DNA of 64,000 nt from Elephas maximus indicus (Eukaryota; Chordata; Mammalia; Proboscidea; Elephantidae), in assembly GCF_024166365.1 (NCBI RefSeq), contig NC_064819.1:147522793-147586792 (forward strand), written 5' to 3'. The first letter of the stretch is position 1, and the number at the start of each line of letters is the position of its first letter. Below the pieces are notes generated by a model. That model was given only the letters and a program-made list of their open reading frames with translations. It was not told the DNA's origin and did not search any database. Of this stretch, positions 1-12,607 are shown piece after piece. The translations under genes were made by a program, and so were the position numbers.

Positions 1-278
1 TCTGAGTGACAATTTCAGTTATTGCTAAAAACTCATTAAAGAGACATATATTCTAGTAAATGAAGCAAAAGTCGGGACCAGAATTAATAACATGAGGGCT
101 TAAAGGATGAAAAATTCAGTAACATAGGATACATAAATTACGCTAAAAAAATCATGATTCCATATACGTATTATTTCCATTTATTCTCTGTTTTTACCTC
201 ACCATGATTATCAAGTAGATGTAGTTGAGTAATCACCATTTAGTCATTTGTTTAAATAAGTTATTAGTGCCTAGTAGG

Positions 279-478
279 AGTCCCTGGTGATACAAACGAT
301 TAAGCCCTCAACTACTAGCCAAAAGGTTTGTGGTTCAAACCCACCCAGAGGCTCCTTGGAAGATAGGTCTGGTGATCTGCTTCTGAAAGGTCACAGCCCT
401 GAGAACTCTGTGCAACAGTTCTACTCCGCACACATGGGGTGGCCATGAGTCAGAACTGACTCCACAGCACCTAACAGC
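279..478 (+). mobile_element. AfroSINE, long form
   Basis: tRNA-derived head (gagtccctggtg) with a B-box-like ggttcaaaccc, body containing gatctgcttctgaaaggtca, and tail atgagtcagaactgactcc. Perfect 12-bp target duplication GTGCCTAGTAGG at 267-278 and 479-490. This long form differs from the common one in its middle module. Confidence 0.9.
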
Positions 479-775
479 GTGCCTAGTAGGTGCTGGACAC
501 CATATAAATACTAAGGATACAGTCTAGTGATTATTTTAAGACTTAAATTTGCTCGCTTTTGTTTTATTAATGCTCCTAACTTCACAAAATGAACTCTGTG
601 GTTAACTACTTGATCCCAAAGTAACCACTTGATTCAGTCAATTTACTGCCTGATGCCATGTAATCAAAATTTAAATAAAATTCAATTTGAGCACAAAGTT
701 AGTTAAGGAAAAACAGAAGAACACCATCAAAACTAATTTTGGACCACACCTAACCGAGCATATTACTATACTACC

Positions 776-1571
776 CATTGCCGTTGGGTCGATTCCAACC
801 CAGGGTGACCCCTATAGAACGGGGTAGAACTGCCCCGTAGGGTTTCCAAGGCTGTAATCTTTTTTTCTTTTTTAACCTTCAAATGATATTATTTCGTTTC
901 ACATACAGTATAATAATCTTACAGTAGTACATTTTCGTTTCTCCCCTGCTTGCTTTTGTGATATTGCTTTATATTTTGTTATATTTTTTATTGTGCTTTA
1001 AGTGAAAGTTTACAATTCAAGTCAGTTTCTCATACAAAAACTTACACACACATTGTTCTATGACCCTAGTTGCTCTCCTTACAATGTGACAGCACACTCC
1101 TTCTCTCCACCTTGTATTTCATGTGTCCATTCAACTCGCTCCTGTCTTCCTCTGCCTTCTCATCTCGCCTCCAGACGGAAGCTACCCATTTAGCCTCGTG
1201 TGTTAACTTGAGCTAAGAAGCAAACTCCTCACTAATATCATTTTATGTCTTATACTCCAGTCTAATCTTTGTTTGAAGAGTTGGCTTTGGGAATGGTTTT
1301 AGTTTTGGGCTAACAGAGAGTCCGGGGATCATGACCTCTGGGGTCGTTCCAGTCTCAGTCAGACCATTAAGCCTCGTCTTTTTTCTAGAATTTGAGGTCT
1401 GCATCCCACTTTTCCCCTGCACCATCAGGGATTCTCTGTTGTGTTCAAGGCTTTAATCTTTACAGAGGCAGATTGCCACACCTTTCTCCCATGGGGCAGC
1501 TGGTAGGTTCATGAACAGATGACCTTTTGGTTAGCAGCCAAGCACTTAACCACTGTGGCACCGGGGTTTCT
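776..1571 (-). mobile_element. AfroSINE, minus strand, split by an L1-type insertion
   Basis: Tail part at 776-862 (gccgttgggtcgattccaac) and head part at 1462-1571 (ttaaccactgtggcaccgg) read as one SINE of the form with the extra trailer cttccataaagatttacagc. The gap 863-1445 is a later insertion with its own target duplication. Confidence 0.85.
863..1445 (-). mobile_element. L1-type 3' end with extra 3' flank
   Basis: From 1445 down to about 985 this matches the copies at 39351-39743 and 44808-45683 and ends in cacttaaagcacaataaa. A further 105-120 bp with no match in the window then follows, ending in a second A-rich tail (863-873 on the opposite strand). The whole unit is flanked by a 16-bp duplication, 847-862 and 1446-1461, with one mismatch. 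It is a 5'-truncated retroposon; the extra segment suggests 3' transduction. No open frame is kept. Confidence 0.7.
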
Positions 1572-2966
1572 TACATGGCTATAGCATTGTATAATTTCCT
1601 CAGTTTCTCTTATACACAAAAAACAAATGAAAAAAATTGTCGAAGTATTACTCTACTAAGATTGGTAAGATGCATGTCCCTGAAAAAAAAGAAAAAAAAA
1701 GTTTTTTTTTTAGTCAAGATACGCAGCACTCGGTTTACTACAGAAGCTTTAATCATCTGCATTACAGTTCTACAAGCCAAGAGCAGTGGAAGAATTTGCC
1801 ATATAGACACACCCATATAAAATTTCTGCATTTAATTAGCTACAAATTGACACTATATATAGATCATTTCTCAGAGAAGTACTTCAGTTATTACCTCTAT
1901 CTTATAAAAAATATTGTTGGAAATGAATCATTTGAAAGCTGATAAACTTTCAAAAATACCCTTACTTGCCAAACTTATGCTAAAAATGGATACTATATAG
2001 ATTAGCTACAGGAAGCATAAAATAATATAAGAGGATTCAATTCCCCAGAAATTCACATGAAGTCCATCTCAGGAAAGACTTGGTCACAATCCAATAACAA
2101 TTACCTCCTATAAAATTCTTATCTGTCATAGGTCATTTCCTGTCATCTAGGTTTGTTCAGACTCTATAAATAAAACCACAGATAGAAATGGCACACTATG
2201 GCATGCTTATTGCCATTTGGCCGGGCTAAAACAATAGAATTTAATCATAGATTTTTAACTAATTCTTTCTATAAGCACTAAACAATCCAGGGAGGATAAT
2301 CACCTTCACTTTAATGAAATGTTATAATATCAGATGCATGAAATGCTAAAAGTACCGTTCTAGAGGTGAATGCATTTAATATAATGGGAGACCTTGGAGG
2401 AAAATATATTTATATGCAACAGAAATTCTCATTCTAATAGAGCAAGCATTTACTTGTGTGGTTTTCTTCCTGTTACATAAGAGCCTGGGTGTCAGCCAAT
2501 GGACATCTTACCACCGAGAATTGACAGATGCCTATGAAGTAAAAGTAGAAACAAGCCAGGAAGTCCACATTGGCACACTTCATATGCCTATAGACAGAAC
2601 ATGTGCTCAAATAAAAGATTTTCAGCTAATTTTTCAGTTTTGACATAGGCCTTATGACTTTATTAACACATTTTATTGCTCACTTCTCTGAGATTTCTTA
2701 ATCGTAATTTTTACATAAATGCAGAATCTTTTTTTATTATATACCAATAAATGAACTCCAATATAGTATATGGCCAGAAATACTAAATATTTCAATATTA
2801 CAAGCACACGCTATTGCTTTTCAGATGGAATGGGAAACCTGTGTGCTTGCATGGGAGTTATCATTAAGACTTTGGTTTAGTAAAAAAGAAATAATCATTT
2901 CTGTACATAATCATTCCCCTGCAACACTACTTCTTATTGTGTGTTCAAAACTCCTAATCTTGTTCT
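1572..2966. other. Intergenic, no gene or repeat recognised
   Basis: AT-rich sequence. An A-tract/T-tract foldback lies at about 1683-1711. Small open frames on both strands lack homology that I recognise. Some of it may be decayed old repeat. Confidence 0.5.
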
Positions 2967-3134
2967 GGAACCCTAGTGGTGCAGTGGTTAAGAGCGCAGC
3001 TGTTAACTAAAAGATTGGCAGTTCAAATCTATCAGTTGCTCCCTGAAAATGCTATGGAGCAAGCAGAACTGCTCTGTCCTATAGGGTTGCTATGAGTCAG
3101 AATCAACTCACCTGCAACGGGTTTTGTTTTTTAT
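2967..3134 (+). mobile_element. AfroSINE, common form
   Basis: Starts ggaaccctagtggtgcag, tail ggttgctatgagtcagaatc. Flanked by tcttgttct (about 2958-2966) and tcttgctct (3135-3143), a 9-bp target duplication with one mismatch. Confidence 0.9.
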
Positions 3135-3174
3135 TCTTGCTCTAATTATCAACATGTTTTCAGTTTACTGTGTG

Positions 3175-3390
3175 TTATGATGGAAAGGGCACAGGATCTG
3201 AAATTTGACAGATCTGCCTTTAAATCCAGCTCCACCACTTACAAGCAGAGTGACCTGGGAAACCGAGCTTCAGTTCCATCTTCTATACAATACATATAAT
3301 AATTAATTGGAATGGTTGTTATGAGGATGAAACCAGGAAATAAAATCTTTGCCTACTTAGTGACTAGGTGGGTGTTCCATAGCTGCTATT
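3175..3390 (+). mobile_element. MIR relic
   Basis: Order of ggatctgaaatttgacagat, aatccagctccaccacttac, gtgacctggg and a permissive Alu-free 3' part matches MIR, an old CORE-SINE. Diverged, not active. Confidence 0.7.
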
Positions 3391-3497
3391 TCCCTTCATA
3401 CCTACCCTCCACTGTGAAAACAACAAAAGTTGAATCCATCATGATTGGATCATAGTTTGGCTGATGAGAAACTTAAGAATGCAAAATACTTAAGTGG

Positions 3498-3544
3498 TTA
3501 AGTATATGTTAACCACTACTTACTTAAAAGTAACATATACTTAA
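3498..3544. repeat. Perfect 14-bp inverted repeat
   Basis: TTAAGTATATGTTA at 3498-3511 is the exact reverse complement of 3531-3544, with a 19-base loop. A second shorter pair (agtggttaa/ttaaccact) overlaps it, so alternative hairpins are possible. Confidence 0.8.
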
Positions 3545-4372
3545 AAAGGAGAATAAATAAGTGACAACAAATTATTAAATTTTAAAAATCTGGAAAAAAT
3601 CCAAATAAAGTATTATACCCTTTGATCATCTCCTCACGTAACAACTTTATAATAGCACTTTCTCTATCAAGAAAAGTAATTCAGATTTTCTCCTAGCGTG
3701 GTTGACTGAACTTTATTTTTTATACTCGATAGTCTGGGAAAGTTGTGGTTTTTTTTTTTTTAACGGTCACAACACATTATTAACAATGGCATGTAAAATT
3801 TTAGGATTGTTGCCAAATTTAGGAAAGCTTTTATCCAGTTTTTCTCATACAGAAATTGCATGATTTGGGGGAATATCAAGTTTTCTTTAAATGACAAATC
3901 TTAAATATCCTTATAATTGAAAACACACAAGTCTTTTGTTGATGTCCTCATGTCGTGATGCTTCATAGAGTAAGGAGTAGTATTTTGGAAGCTGTTCCTG
4001 CTTCTGGTCAGCCAGTGGTAATTTAACTACACCCTAATGTGATTTTATACACCATGAGTCCAGTAAATCCAATTAAATGTATCTCCAGTTCAACTTCCCC
4101 TTAATTATACTCCATGCTAAGGTGGGGAAGTTAAAGTGAAAACAGAACAGTCTTTTAACCAATTACACTTAAACTGCCTTCCTTTTGTAAATTTTACAAA
4201 ACAAATGACTATATAACACATTGGTAGGGCCACTCCTGGGGTCCCTGGATGGTGCAAACACTCAATGTGTTTGGCTGCTAACTGAAAGGTTGGAGGTTCA
4301 AGTCCACCTGGGACACCTTGGAGGAAAAGCCTGGTGATCTACTTCTGAAAAATCAGCCATTGAAAACCCTAT

Positions 4373-4963
4373 AGACAATCATCTATGAATTGATTCACAG
4401 ATAGATAGATATGCCAAGGGGTGAAGGAGGGGGTAAGAGAACACACCCACCAACAGATACAGGTTTGGAGGTGGAAATCTAAATACATGACTGTAAGTGC
4501 TCCTCATATATTAATATAGACAATAGAGCACGTAAGTGGCACAGTTAGGGAAACCTTCTAGACATAACTAAACATCTCATGGGATGAAGTTCCCAGGCTC
4601 AAAGGCAAAGGATCATAGACTTGAAGGACATCTACATCAATTGGCACAGCATAGTTCTAAAAACAATATTCTACATTCTACTTTGGTGAGTACTGTCTGT
4701 GGTCTCAAAAGCTTGTAAGCAGCCATCTAAGATACAACTGTCAGTCTCTTCTAGTCTGGAGCAAAGGAGAGGGAATAAAATTAAAGACTCAAGGGAGAAC
4801 TTAGTCCAAAGGACAAAAGGACCACATGAACCACAGCCTACAGAACCCCAAGACCAGAAGAACTAGATGATGCCCAGCTACCACTACAAACCGCTCTGAT
4901 TGGGATTACAACAGAGGGTTCCTGGACAGAGTGGGGAAAACATGTAAACAAGTGATCAAATTC

Positions 4964-4994
<31 letters not shown>

Positions 4995-5420
4995 AAAACC
5001 AGATTTACTAGTCTGAGACTGAAGGTACACTTGAGACTATGCCCCCTCTCCCCCACCACACTATTCTGACTCAGACTTGATGCCACTCCTGAGGTTTACC
5101 TTTCAGCCACAAATTAGGAAGGCTTGTAAGAGAAACAATAACACACATGAGGAACATGCTTCTTAGATTAATCAAGTATATGAGATCAAATGGGCAATAC
5201 CTGTCCAGGAACAAAGATGAGAAGGAAGGAAGGGACAGGAAAACTGGACGAATGGACATGGTGAACCCAGGGTGGAAAGGGAAAGGGGGAGATTGCTGAC
5301 ATAATGCGGGATTGACACCAAGGCCATGAAACAATTTGTGTATAAATTTTTAATGAGAAACTAATTTGCTTTGTAAACTTTGACCTAAATCACAATTAAA
5401 AAAATAATAATAAGAAGAAA
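4373..5420 (+). mobile_element. L1-type retroposon 3' end, 1.05 kb
   Basis: Related to the minus-strand copy at 44808-45683: shared phrases such as gcagccatctaagata and the end tataaatttttaatgag, finishing in an A-rich tail at 5393-5420. Flanked by GAAAACCCTAT at 4362-4372 and 5421-5431 (11-bp target duplication, inside the host SINE). It carries a (CA)n run at 4963-4987. No ORF1 or ORF2 homology is visible, so it is probably a 5'-truncated LINE-1 3' UTR; that assignment is inferred. Confidence 0.75.
4963..4987 (+). repeat. (CA)n microsatellite
   Basis: About 12 uninterrupted CA units, inside the L1-type insertion. Confidence 0.95.
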
Positions 5421-5599
5421 GAAAACCCTATGGAGCACAGTTTTACACTTACAGCCATGGGGCCACCGTGAGTCAGAGTCAACTTGAAGGCAACCCATTA
5501 GAGCCCTTCCCAGGCTCTAGAAAGGGGCCCATGTAAGTGAAGGGTCCTAAGTTTAAACTTCATTGGCTTTACTGTAAATTTGCCTTAGCTTCTTATCTC

Positions 5600-6480
5600 T
5601 TTTCACCTTTTCCCTTCCTTTTCCATTCAAACTCTGATCACCTTGCTTTTTATCCTCTCATTGCTTTAACTCTACATGCTGACTTCCAGCTCCATCATAA
5701 TACTCAATTGCTGTCTTGAATGTTGTGATCATCAATAGCTTTCACTCAATTCTCATGCTACTTGATCTTCTTATAATATTTTAGGCTATTGATCACACAC
5801 TCCTTGAAAGTCCCCCTTCTTTTTTTTTTTTTTTTTTGGTGGCTCCTTAGTTCCTGGTTTGTTCTTTAGCCTTCAGTTTGTTCTTTTTCTGCCCTTTCCT
5901 GGCTATCTTATTCCTCCATCTCTGGCTTTGCATGGATCCCCAAAGCCCTCCTCTCTGCCTTCTATACTTATCTTCCTGTGAACTTCAGAGGGAACTCTTT
6001 GCTCTCATGGTTCTAGCTATGACCCCTACAGGAACGATTTCTAAATTCCTACCTCCCATCGTAACCTTTTAACATGCTCCCATTTTATTTTTCCATTCAT
6101 CTGGAGGACAGTCCTCTTCAAAGCCACAACACTACCTCAGAATGAAGTGAAATCACAAGTTCAAAACCTACCTCATTCTCTCACCCTTCCTAAACTGACC
6201 CCACGGTGGTCTCAAGGCTATAAATTTTGGAGTCACTTTTGATGAGATCCTCTTGGTCATACTTTATATCCCAGGCTGTCTCCAAGGAAATTCATTTGAA
6301 AATGTTTCCTTATCTCTGGTTGCATAAATTCCCATTTCCCCCTCTTTGTAGGCTCTGAAAGTAACTTAGAATGCTTTTATCTCTCCTTTGAGTACCCAAA
6401 TCTTACCCATCCTTCAGAGTTTAGCTCATGATCCACATCTTCCATGAAGCCTTCCTGAATATTCCTATTAACATTTACTT
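5600..6480 (+). mobile_element. L2-like old LINE relic
   Basis: T/C-rich, diverged sequence with phrases typical of L2 in sense orientation, for example atggttctagctatgacccc-like tracts and ttccatgaagccttcctgaa at about 6442-6461. Boundaries are vague. Confidence 0.5.
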
Positions 6481-6890
6481 TATCTACTTGCCAAAATCAC
6501 GAACAGCTCCCTTCCCTGAACTGGGCCTGATTTTGGCTCTTGTAAATTAAACACTGAGACAAAAGTTTGAGGATGCCAAGAAACCTCCAGACTAGTCAAT
6601 TTCTCTACTATCCTTTTATTTATTCTCTACTAAGAGCAGTATTATACAACATTTTGATATTATCCATATAGATTTTTGGTTTCTCTGTTGGTAAGATTTT
6701 TTTTTTTAGGTGCCCAAGTAGATCTGAACCTCTGCTTGGGGAGCGAGGACATAGAACTATATGCACACCCAGCTGACTGCTTCACACAGGGAGGTATTCT
6801 ATCTTTCTTATCTCTCATGTGACAAAAATGATAGGCCATTATACTACAAGTATTACTCCATTTCCTCATTTGAGGTGGTCCCATGGTTTA

Positions 6891-7083
6891 AAAAACTGTT
6901 GGAATTGAGTCAATTCCAACTCATAGCAACGCTATAGGACAGAGTAGAACTGCCTCATAGGGCTTCCAAAGCTGTAGTCTTTTTACAGACCACATCTTCA
7001 CCCGTGAAGCAGCTGGTACGTTTGAATTGCTGTCCTTTCGGTTAGCAGCTGAGCACTTAACTACTGTGCTGCCAGGGCTCCTT
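6891..7083 (-). mobile_element. AfroSINE, minus strand, form with cttccata trailer
   Basis: Reads tail to head: attgagtcaattccaactca, ggacagagtagaactgcc, then gttagcagctgagcacttaa and gccagggctcc. About 15-20% diverged. Confidence 0.88.
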
Positions 7084-7618
7084 GTAGGTCCCTTCTATTC
7101 TCTGACAATAAAACAGGGGTCACATACTGCTAGTTCCATTTATTGCAGTTTTTGAAATTTATCTTCCTAGAAAGACCCCCAGAAATCCTTAGTACCATAA
7201 AGAACAATAGGCTAATATTCCATTCATTTCCCACCAGAGAGGAAAAATCATCAGTTGTTTGGTTGGTTAGCATGGGCTTCAGGCCCATGTAGGAGAACTT
7301 GCCCACGGATCTTATAGAACTCAGTTATACCACTCTTTTCAGAATTTCTACTCCACTTCTAATCTGTACTTTTTGAAGATGAGAGGATGTGAATGTAGGA
7401 GGAGAAGTAGTTATGATTCCTGGTATTTCCCAGGGATTTAGCACCAGAATCAGAATTTTGAGAGTTGATTTTTTAATGGAGATCTCATGCATCTGCTCAC
7501 AAACTGAGGAAAGGCAGGAACCCTTTTAATAATTAGAGTCCAAAACCTTAATGGCGGAAGGGATTTAGTTAATGTATTATGTAGTACCTAGTTGTTTACT
7601 GATCTCTAACTATGTATT

Positions 7619-7831
7619 TGGAGTATCTGGGTGGCACAGATAGTTAATGCAATTGGCTACTAACCAAAAGGTTGAAGGTTTGAGTCCTTCCAAAGGTGCC
7701 TTGGAAGAAAGGCCTGTCAATCTACTTCTGAAAGTCAACCATTAAAAACCCTATGGAGCACACTCTTATTCTGACACACATGAGGTTGCCATGAGTCGGC
7801 AATGACTCCATGGCAACTGGTTTGGTTTTGG
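7619..7831 (+). mobile_element. AfroSINE, long form
   Basis: Head gagtatctgggtggcacaga, middle ggcctgtcaatctacttctg, tail ccatgagtcggcaatgactc. Target duplication taactatgtatt (7607-7618) and taattatgtatt (7832-7843), one mismatch. Confidence 0.9.
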
Positions 7832-8546
7832 TAATTATGTATTACCCAAAGACTATAAACTTATGAAGGATTAGCACTGTGTCTTGTTCTTCTTCATTCT
7901 TTAAAATTTCCAGAACAATGCTGCTGCATGATACTCACTAAAAATATGCAAATTAAAAAATTAAAGTATATTTTTAGAACATTGCAAAAAATTCTATACA
8001 TTTAGTTCTTATAAGGAAATAAATTATGTTCAGCCTATTTTGCTTAAATTGACTTTACAATTTTAATAGCTTTCAGGAAACCTTGAAACATGAGGAAATA
8101 AGGGGAAAACCTCTAAAGTTTATGAAGACAATGACATATGTAGAATACTCCAATTGTTTGGTCCTTCATTAAGATGAGGAAAATTGTCAAACACTTCCAT
8201 TGCCATCTGGAGAACTGTAAGATTGAAAAAAAAAAAACTTAAGTCAATTGATGACTCACAAAAGGGATACAAGCCTGAAAGGCAACACATTATATAATGA
8301 GTAATAAAGCCTGAAACAATGGCAGAGCAGTGAGAATGGAGAAGGAGGGGAAGAGAGAAAGAGAAGAGAGAGTAGGAGGACAGGCGGTGATTATCCAGTT
8401 GCCATGTCACTGCCAAGCTCGAGACAAGAAGATGTAGGGGAAGATGACTAAACTAACTATGCTCTTCCCTCATCATCAGCAGCCTACTGTTGCTGAGAGT
8501 CAAGGAAATGTTTATTTTCAGGAAGACTTCTTGTTGTGCTTCAATA

Positions 8547-8706
8547 GGAGCCCTGGTGGCATGGTAGTTAAGCGTTCGGCTGCTAACCAAAAGATGGGCA
8601 GTTCAAATCCACCAGCAGCTCCTTGGAAACCCTACAGGGCAGTTCTACTCTGTCCTTTAGAGTTGCTATGAGTCAGAATTGACTCGACGGCAATGGGTTT
8701 TTGGTT
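8547..8706 (+). mobile_element. AfroSINE, common form; possible transduction source
   Basis: Head ggagccctggtggcatggta, tail agtcagaattgactcgacgg. 19-bp target duplication with one mismatch, 8528-8546 and 8707-8725. Its 3' flank (to about 8792) reappears 3' of the SINE at 16432, see findings. Confidence 0.92.
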
Positions 8707-8959
8707 TTCTTGTTGTTCTTCAATAATGTGATTGTGTTTTGTTTCTTGACTATCTGGGATCAGTGGTGGAGGAAAAAATGAAAGGATTGAGAATCCCTAA
8801 TTTACTCACAGAAATATGGTTATACCTTAATAGAAACACCCTGATCCATGGTTGTTCACATTTTCTCAGGGCATAACTCAGCCTTGAACAAGAAACATAG
8901 TATTGAAAAGAACTGGGGACTGACATCGCATAACCCAAACTGGGAAATAATAACAATGA

Positions 8960-9195
8960 AAGGAAGAGCTATCATTTATTGAGTTCTTACTACATGTTAG
9001 GCACCTCTACGTGCTATACAGTTATCTTTTCATGGACCCACACAGAAACCCAGTCAACTAGGAACAATTATTATCCTGATTGCACATGTAAGGAAACTAA
9101 GACAGAGAGGGGTTAATTAATTTGTCCAAGGTTACACAGCTTGAAAGTATCAGAACCAGCATCTGAACCCATACAACCTGATTCCAGAGAAAATG
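8960..9195 (-). mobile_element. MIR relic
   Basis: Antisense MIR signature: aggaaactaagacagagagg, ttgtccaaggttacacagct, and atctgaacccatacaacctg near the end. Confidence 0.8.
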
Positions 9196-9750
9196 ACTTA
9201 ATGAAGGAACTTTTCATTCTTATTATATGTTGATGCATTTTGGGTCATTTTGTTACTACACAAACAAAATCATATGATTTCGTTTTATTAAGATATCAAT
9301 AAAACTTAAAATTCAAGAAAAGTGAGTGGTAACTATTGCAATCACTTCAGTTTCAATAAAAGACACTGAGGCATAAAAGAACTATAACTCGGATTTGATG
9401 TAAAATATTGGCATACTTAAGAATACAGCATATACATATTTACATCTTCCAAATGATCCCAGATTGTATATGGTTTTACAAGTTAAGTATCTTAATATAA
9501 AGGTGTCTCATCTATTTTATAAATTTAACTCATTGTTGAAAAAGAAAAAAAATCGAAAGTATTTATATTCTACTGTTAAAAAAAACCTCAAATACACAAA
9601 TTTTATTTAATACCTTAAGTCACAAGGTTTTGAAAGGATGTGTGAGATTTACGTCTGTTAAATGCTTGGAAGCACCTGGCACATGGTATGTTTCAAAGTC
9701 TTCGTTTTAAATAAAACTAAGGTATAATAAGCTAAATTTCCAATAACCTC

Positions 9751-10215
9751 CTATCTTAGTTTGGGCTCCCACAGAAACAGACCTAGGATAAGGATTCAAG
9801 GGCAAATTGTTTGTTTGGGAGGAGAAGGATATCACCAAAGGAGAGTGGGAAACTGAGGCAATGAGGAAAGGCAGCCAATGAAGGGAATGTAATTAAACCA
9901 GCTATTTTTTTTTATAACCATGAGTGAGTGGAACCTAATCCCCCTGAGGAAACCCAGAAAACCAATGAAGACGATGTACCCCTGAAAGGTAAGGGAGCTG
10001 AGACACTTATACATCAACTTCCATCAGTCACTGCTTCAGTCATTGAATGAGGGCTGCTCTGGAGAGGGACAACAATTCTGCCATGTGTCAGGCCTGCTGT
10101 ACGTGAGACAGAGTGCATGGGCTCCGGTGGCAGAGAAAGCCCTCGGTGCAGATGCTGGCTGCTGGAAGTCCAGCCAGTGTGCTGGTACCAACAGTATCTG
10201 CTGCATCTCTCCTCC
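9751..10215. mobile_element. Probable old LTR-like repeat
   Basis: Opens cttagtttgggctcccacag, a start that I associate with old mammalian LTRs. The rest is diverged. Several small open frames overlap on both strands and are not supported as genes. Family and strand uncertain. Confidence 0.35.
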
Positions 10216-12303
10216 ATTCTACCTTTCACTCTAATGGACATTGTTTTTCCTGTAAATCTTTACATTCAAACAGCATTTACTCTTGGAAATTATAAAATAA
10301 AGATGATATTATCATACAAATAGACTCCTTCATCATGTTGGTTTGTGTGAAGGCTCCCCAGAAGCAATGCCCAGTTAAAGAATCCAGGCTCCATATGAAG
10401 CTGCCAAGAGTGATTGAACACATAGTGTCTTGCATGGAATAGTGGATTTGTGTTGGGGGGAAGAAGATGTGTGCAAGAAGCAAAATACACTGAGAGTATG
10501 TCACTTATCTAGAATATCAATATGCCCTCTGGGAAGTCTCCCTCCCTTCTAGCCCAAGAAGTAAAATGATTGTTCCTGTGTTGAGTCTCATTATCATCTA
10601 AGGAAGGCATTTATCCTTTTTACTTTATCTATATACGGGACCCTAAAGTCCCTGGGCCTCCAAATCCTTCGTTTCTGAGACAAGGAAATTTGCAGTCCAG
10701 AGAGAGATCAAGCGGCTTATCCTTGGTCATAAACTCTGTTAACGACCCAACTGGGGTCAGAACTGATTCCACACCATCAAGAAGATGGCAGGATTTGGGG
10801 AAAAAAAAAAAAATCTACTCTATCTCGCTGACTCTCCTCTAAATTGTACATATTTCCATTCCTATCTGCCATTGAATTTGTCTCGTTCTTTCCTTCTTTT
10901 CATGTAAAAGTTCCCAAGTTTACCTAATGGCCCAAAATTCAGATAGATGTTTTTCTTCTCTAGGGTTTTTGCTCCATTGCAGCTATAGGTAATGAGTTAT
11001 ATTCCCCTTTTCAGGAGTGAATGATGTAATGAGATAAACCCTTAAGGGATTAGAAGATGCAAAGAACATTTCAACCGTTCCTACCTGCCCTTGTACCCTG
11101 TTTTTATTCATCTGTCTCTCAGCCATTCACCCACATACAATAGAATAGATAGAAAAGTGGATATAGTTGTGTATCTTGTAATTTGCCCTAATTATTCCCA
11201 TATTAAAATTTTCCTTAGAATGCACCTTGATCCTTTGTCCTGAAACATCCTCACTCATTATCCAAACACTAATAATAAAAATTAGTTAGCTTAAAAACAT
11301 TACTTATAAAGATTCCTCAAGTAGGGAGAAAAGAAAACATTAAAAAAAAAAGAAATATGCTTTTAACAAGAAAAGGTGATGAAAAGCGGGAAATCCCGTG
11401 CTCAAGTAAAAAGTGTGATTTTCACCCTCTTGTTGGATGCCTGGCAGGATTGTTTGGAAGAAGAAGAAAAAGGATCAACTATGTGATTTGTATTTGCACT
11501 TTGAAATTTGTCCCTAGCCTGAAATCAGATGTCTGTGTTTACTCAGCCATAAGATGGAATCACTTTACTCCTCCAGCTGATGACTCACAGGAAACACTGG
11601 GTGATTTTTAAACAGAAAGATAAGCATAGCACTCTTTTTCTGAGCATCCTGAAAGATAGGGAGATAAGAGGAATGTGGAAAATGTCTTTCTACAGTTACC
11701 ACTCAATAATCCTCATCATGTTCTGAAGAGTGTGGAAATACAGACATTTTTCATTAGGAAATGTGAAATGATGCTGTAACATTGTAAATGGATGTGGTGG
11801 GAGGTTTTCTTACCAGCTATAACTCCAGGGTGTGTGTGCCTGTGTGAATGTATGAGTGTACGAAAACAACAACAAAGGTATGGACATGGTACTAGGAAAA
11901 CAAAACTTGTACTTATAACTAGTCTTCCTGTTATATATTCTTCTTTTATATCTTTAGAGAGAAACATCATAAAGGAGTGAAGCATGTAAACACATAGATG
12001 ATGATTACAATAGAAGAGCAAACTACAGCAAAGCTATCAATGTTGCACTCTGCAACTTGGTATCATTCAAGCATTACACTAAAACATCCTTGGCAGAATA
12101 GTATGCATTCCTATAAAAAATTAGGCTACAACGTATGCACAAATTTGTTTTATCTGTATCAAGAATACTGTTAATCAGCAAACATTGATTGGATTTAGGA
12201 TTGCCAAGAATATATTTCCAATTTAGGGTTTATTTATTTGCTTGGTTAGTTAATTGAGGTCGATTCAATTATTTATTTAATGCTGTTGTTAATTTGATCT
12301 GTA
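10216..12303. other. Intergenic, nothing firmly recognised
   Basis: Mixed AT-rich sequence. Open frames of 60-100 codons on both strands show no family features. It may hold unrecognised conserved noncoding elements. Confidence 0.45.
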
Positions 12304-12516
12304 CCACCTATCACTGGTGGTGCAGTGGTTAAGCGCCTGACTGCTATTTGGAGTTTGAACCTGCCAGCTGCTCTGCTGGAGAAAGATGTGGCAGTCTGAT
12401 TCCATAATGATTTATAGCCTTGGAAATCCTATGGGCCAGTTCCACTTTGTCCTACAGGGTTGCTTTGAGTTGGAATAGACTTGATGGCAACCAGATGGAA
12501 ACGACTTGGTTTTTTG
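12304..12516 (+). mobile_element. AfroSINE, form with cttccata trailer
   Basis: Head tcactggtggtgcagtggtt, middle tctgattccataatgattta, tail gggttgctttgagttggaat. This is the sense copy that best shows the extra 40-base module between head and tail. Confidence 0.88.
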
Positions 12517-12607
12517 GTTACATGTCATTTTGCCTGTGGTCCAATAGACACTTGCTCCTAGGTGTGTACTTAAGACAAAGGCTCTATTCTGTTTATATTC
12601 AGGCATC

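Larger units (their letters stand above)
4236..5501 (+). mobile_element. AfroSINE, long form, split by an L1-type insertion
   Basis: Head and middle at 4236-4372 (gctgctaactgaaaggttgg, gatctacttctgaaaaatca) and tail at 5421-5501 (gagtcagagtcaacttgaag). The insert 4373-5420 separates them. Confidence 0.88.

Noticed and set aside
4838-5086. Open frame with a CV repeat
   Set aside because: It reads through the (CA)n microsatellite inside an L1-type insertion.
8547-8600. tRNA genes at SINE heads
   Set aside because: The heads keep A- and B-box-like promoter sequence but do not form a complete tRNA cloverleaf; they are tRNA-derived retroposons.
8444-8671. Repeated short proteins with NQKVSSSNPPAAPWK-like text across the window
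   Set aside because: They are translations of the AfroSINE body, not genes.
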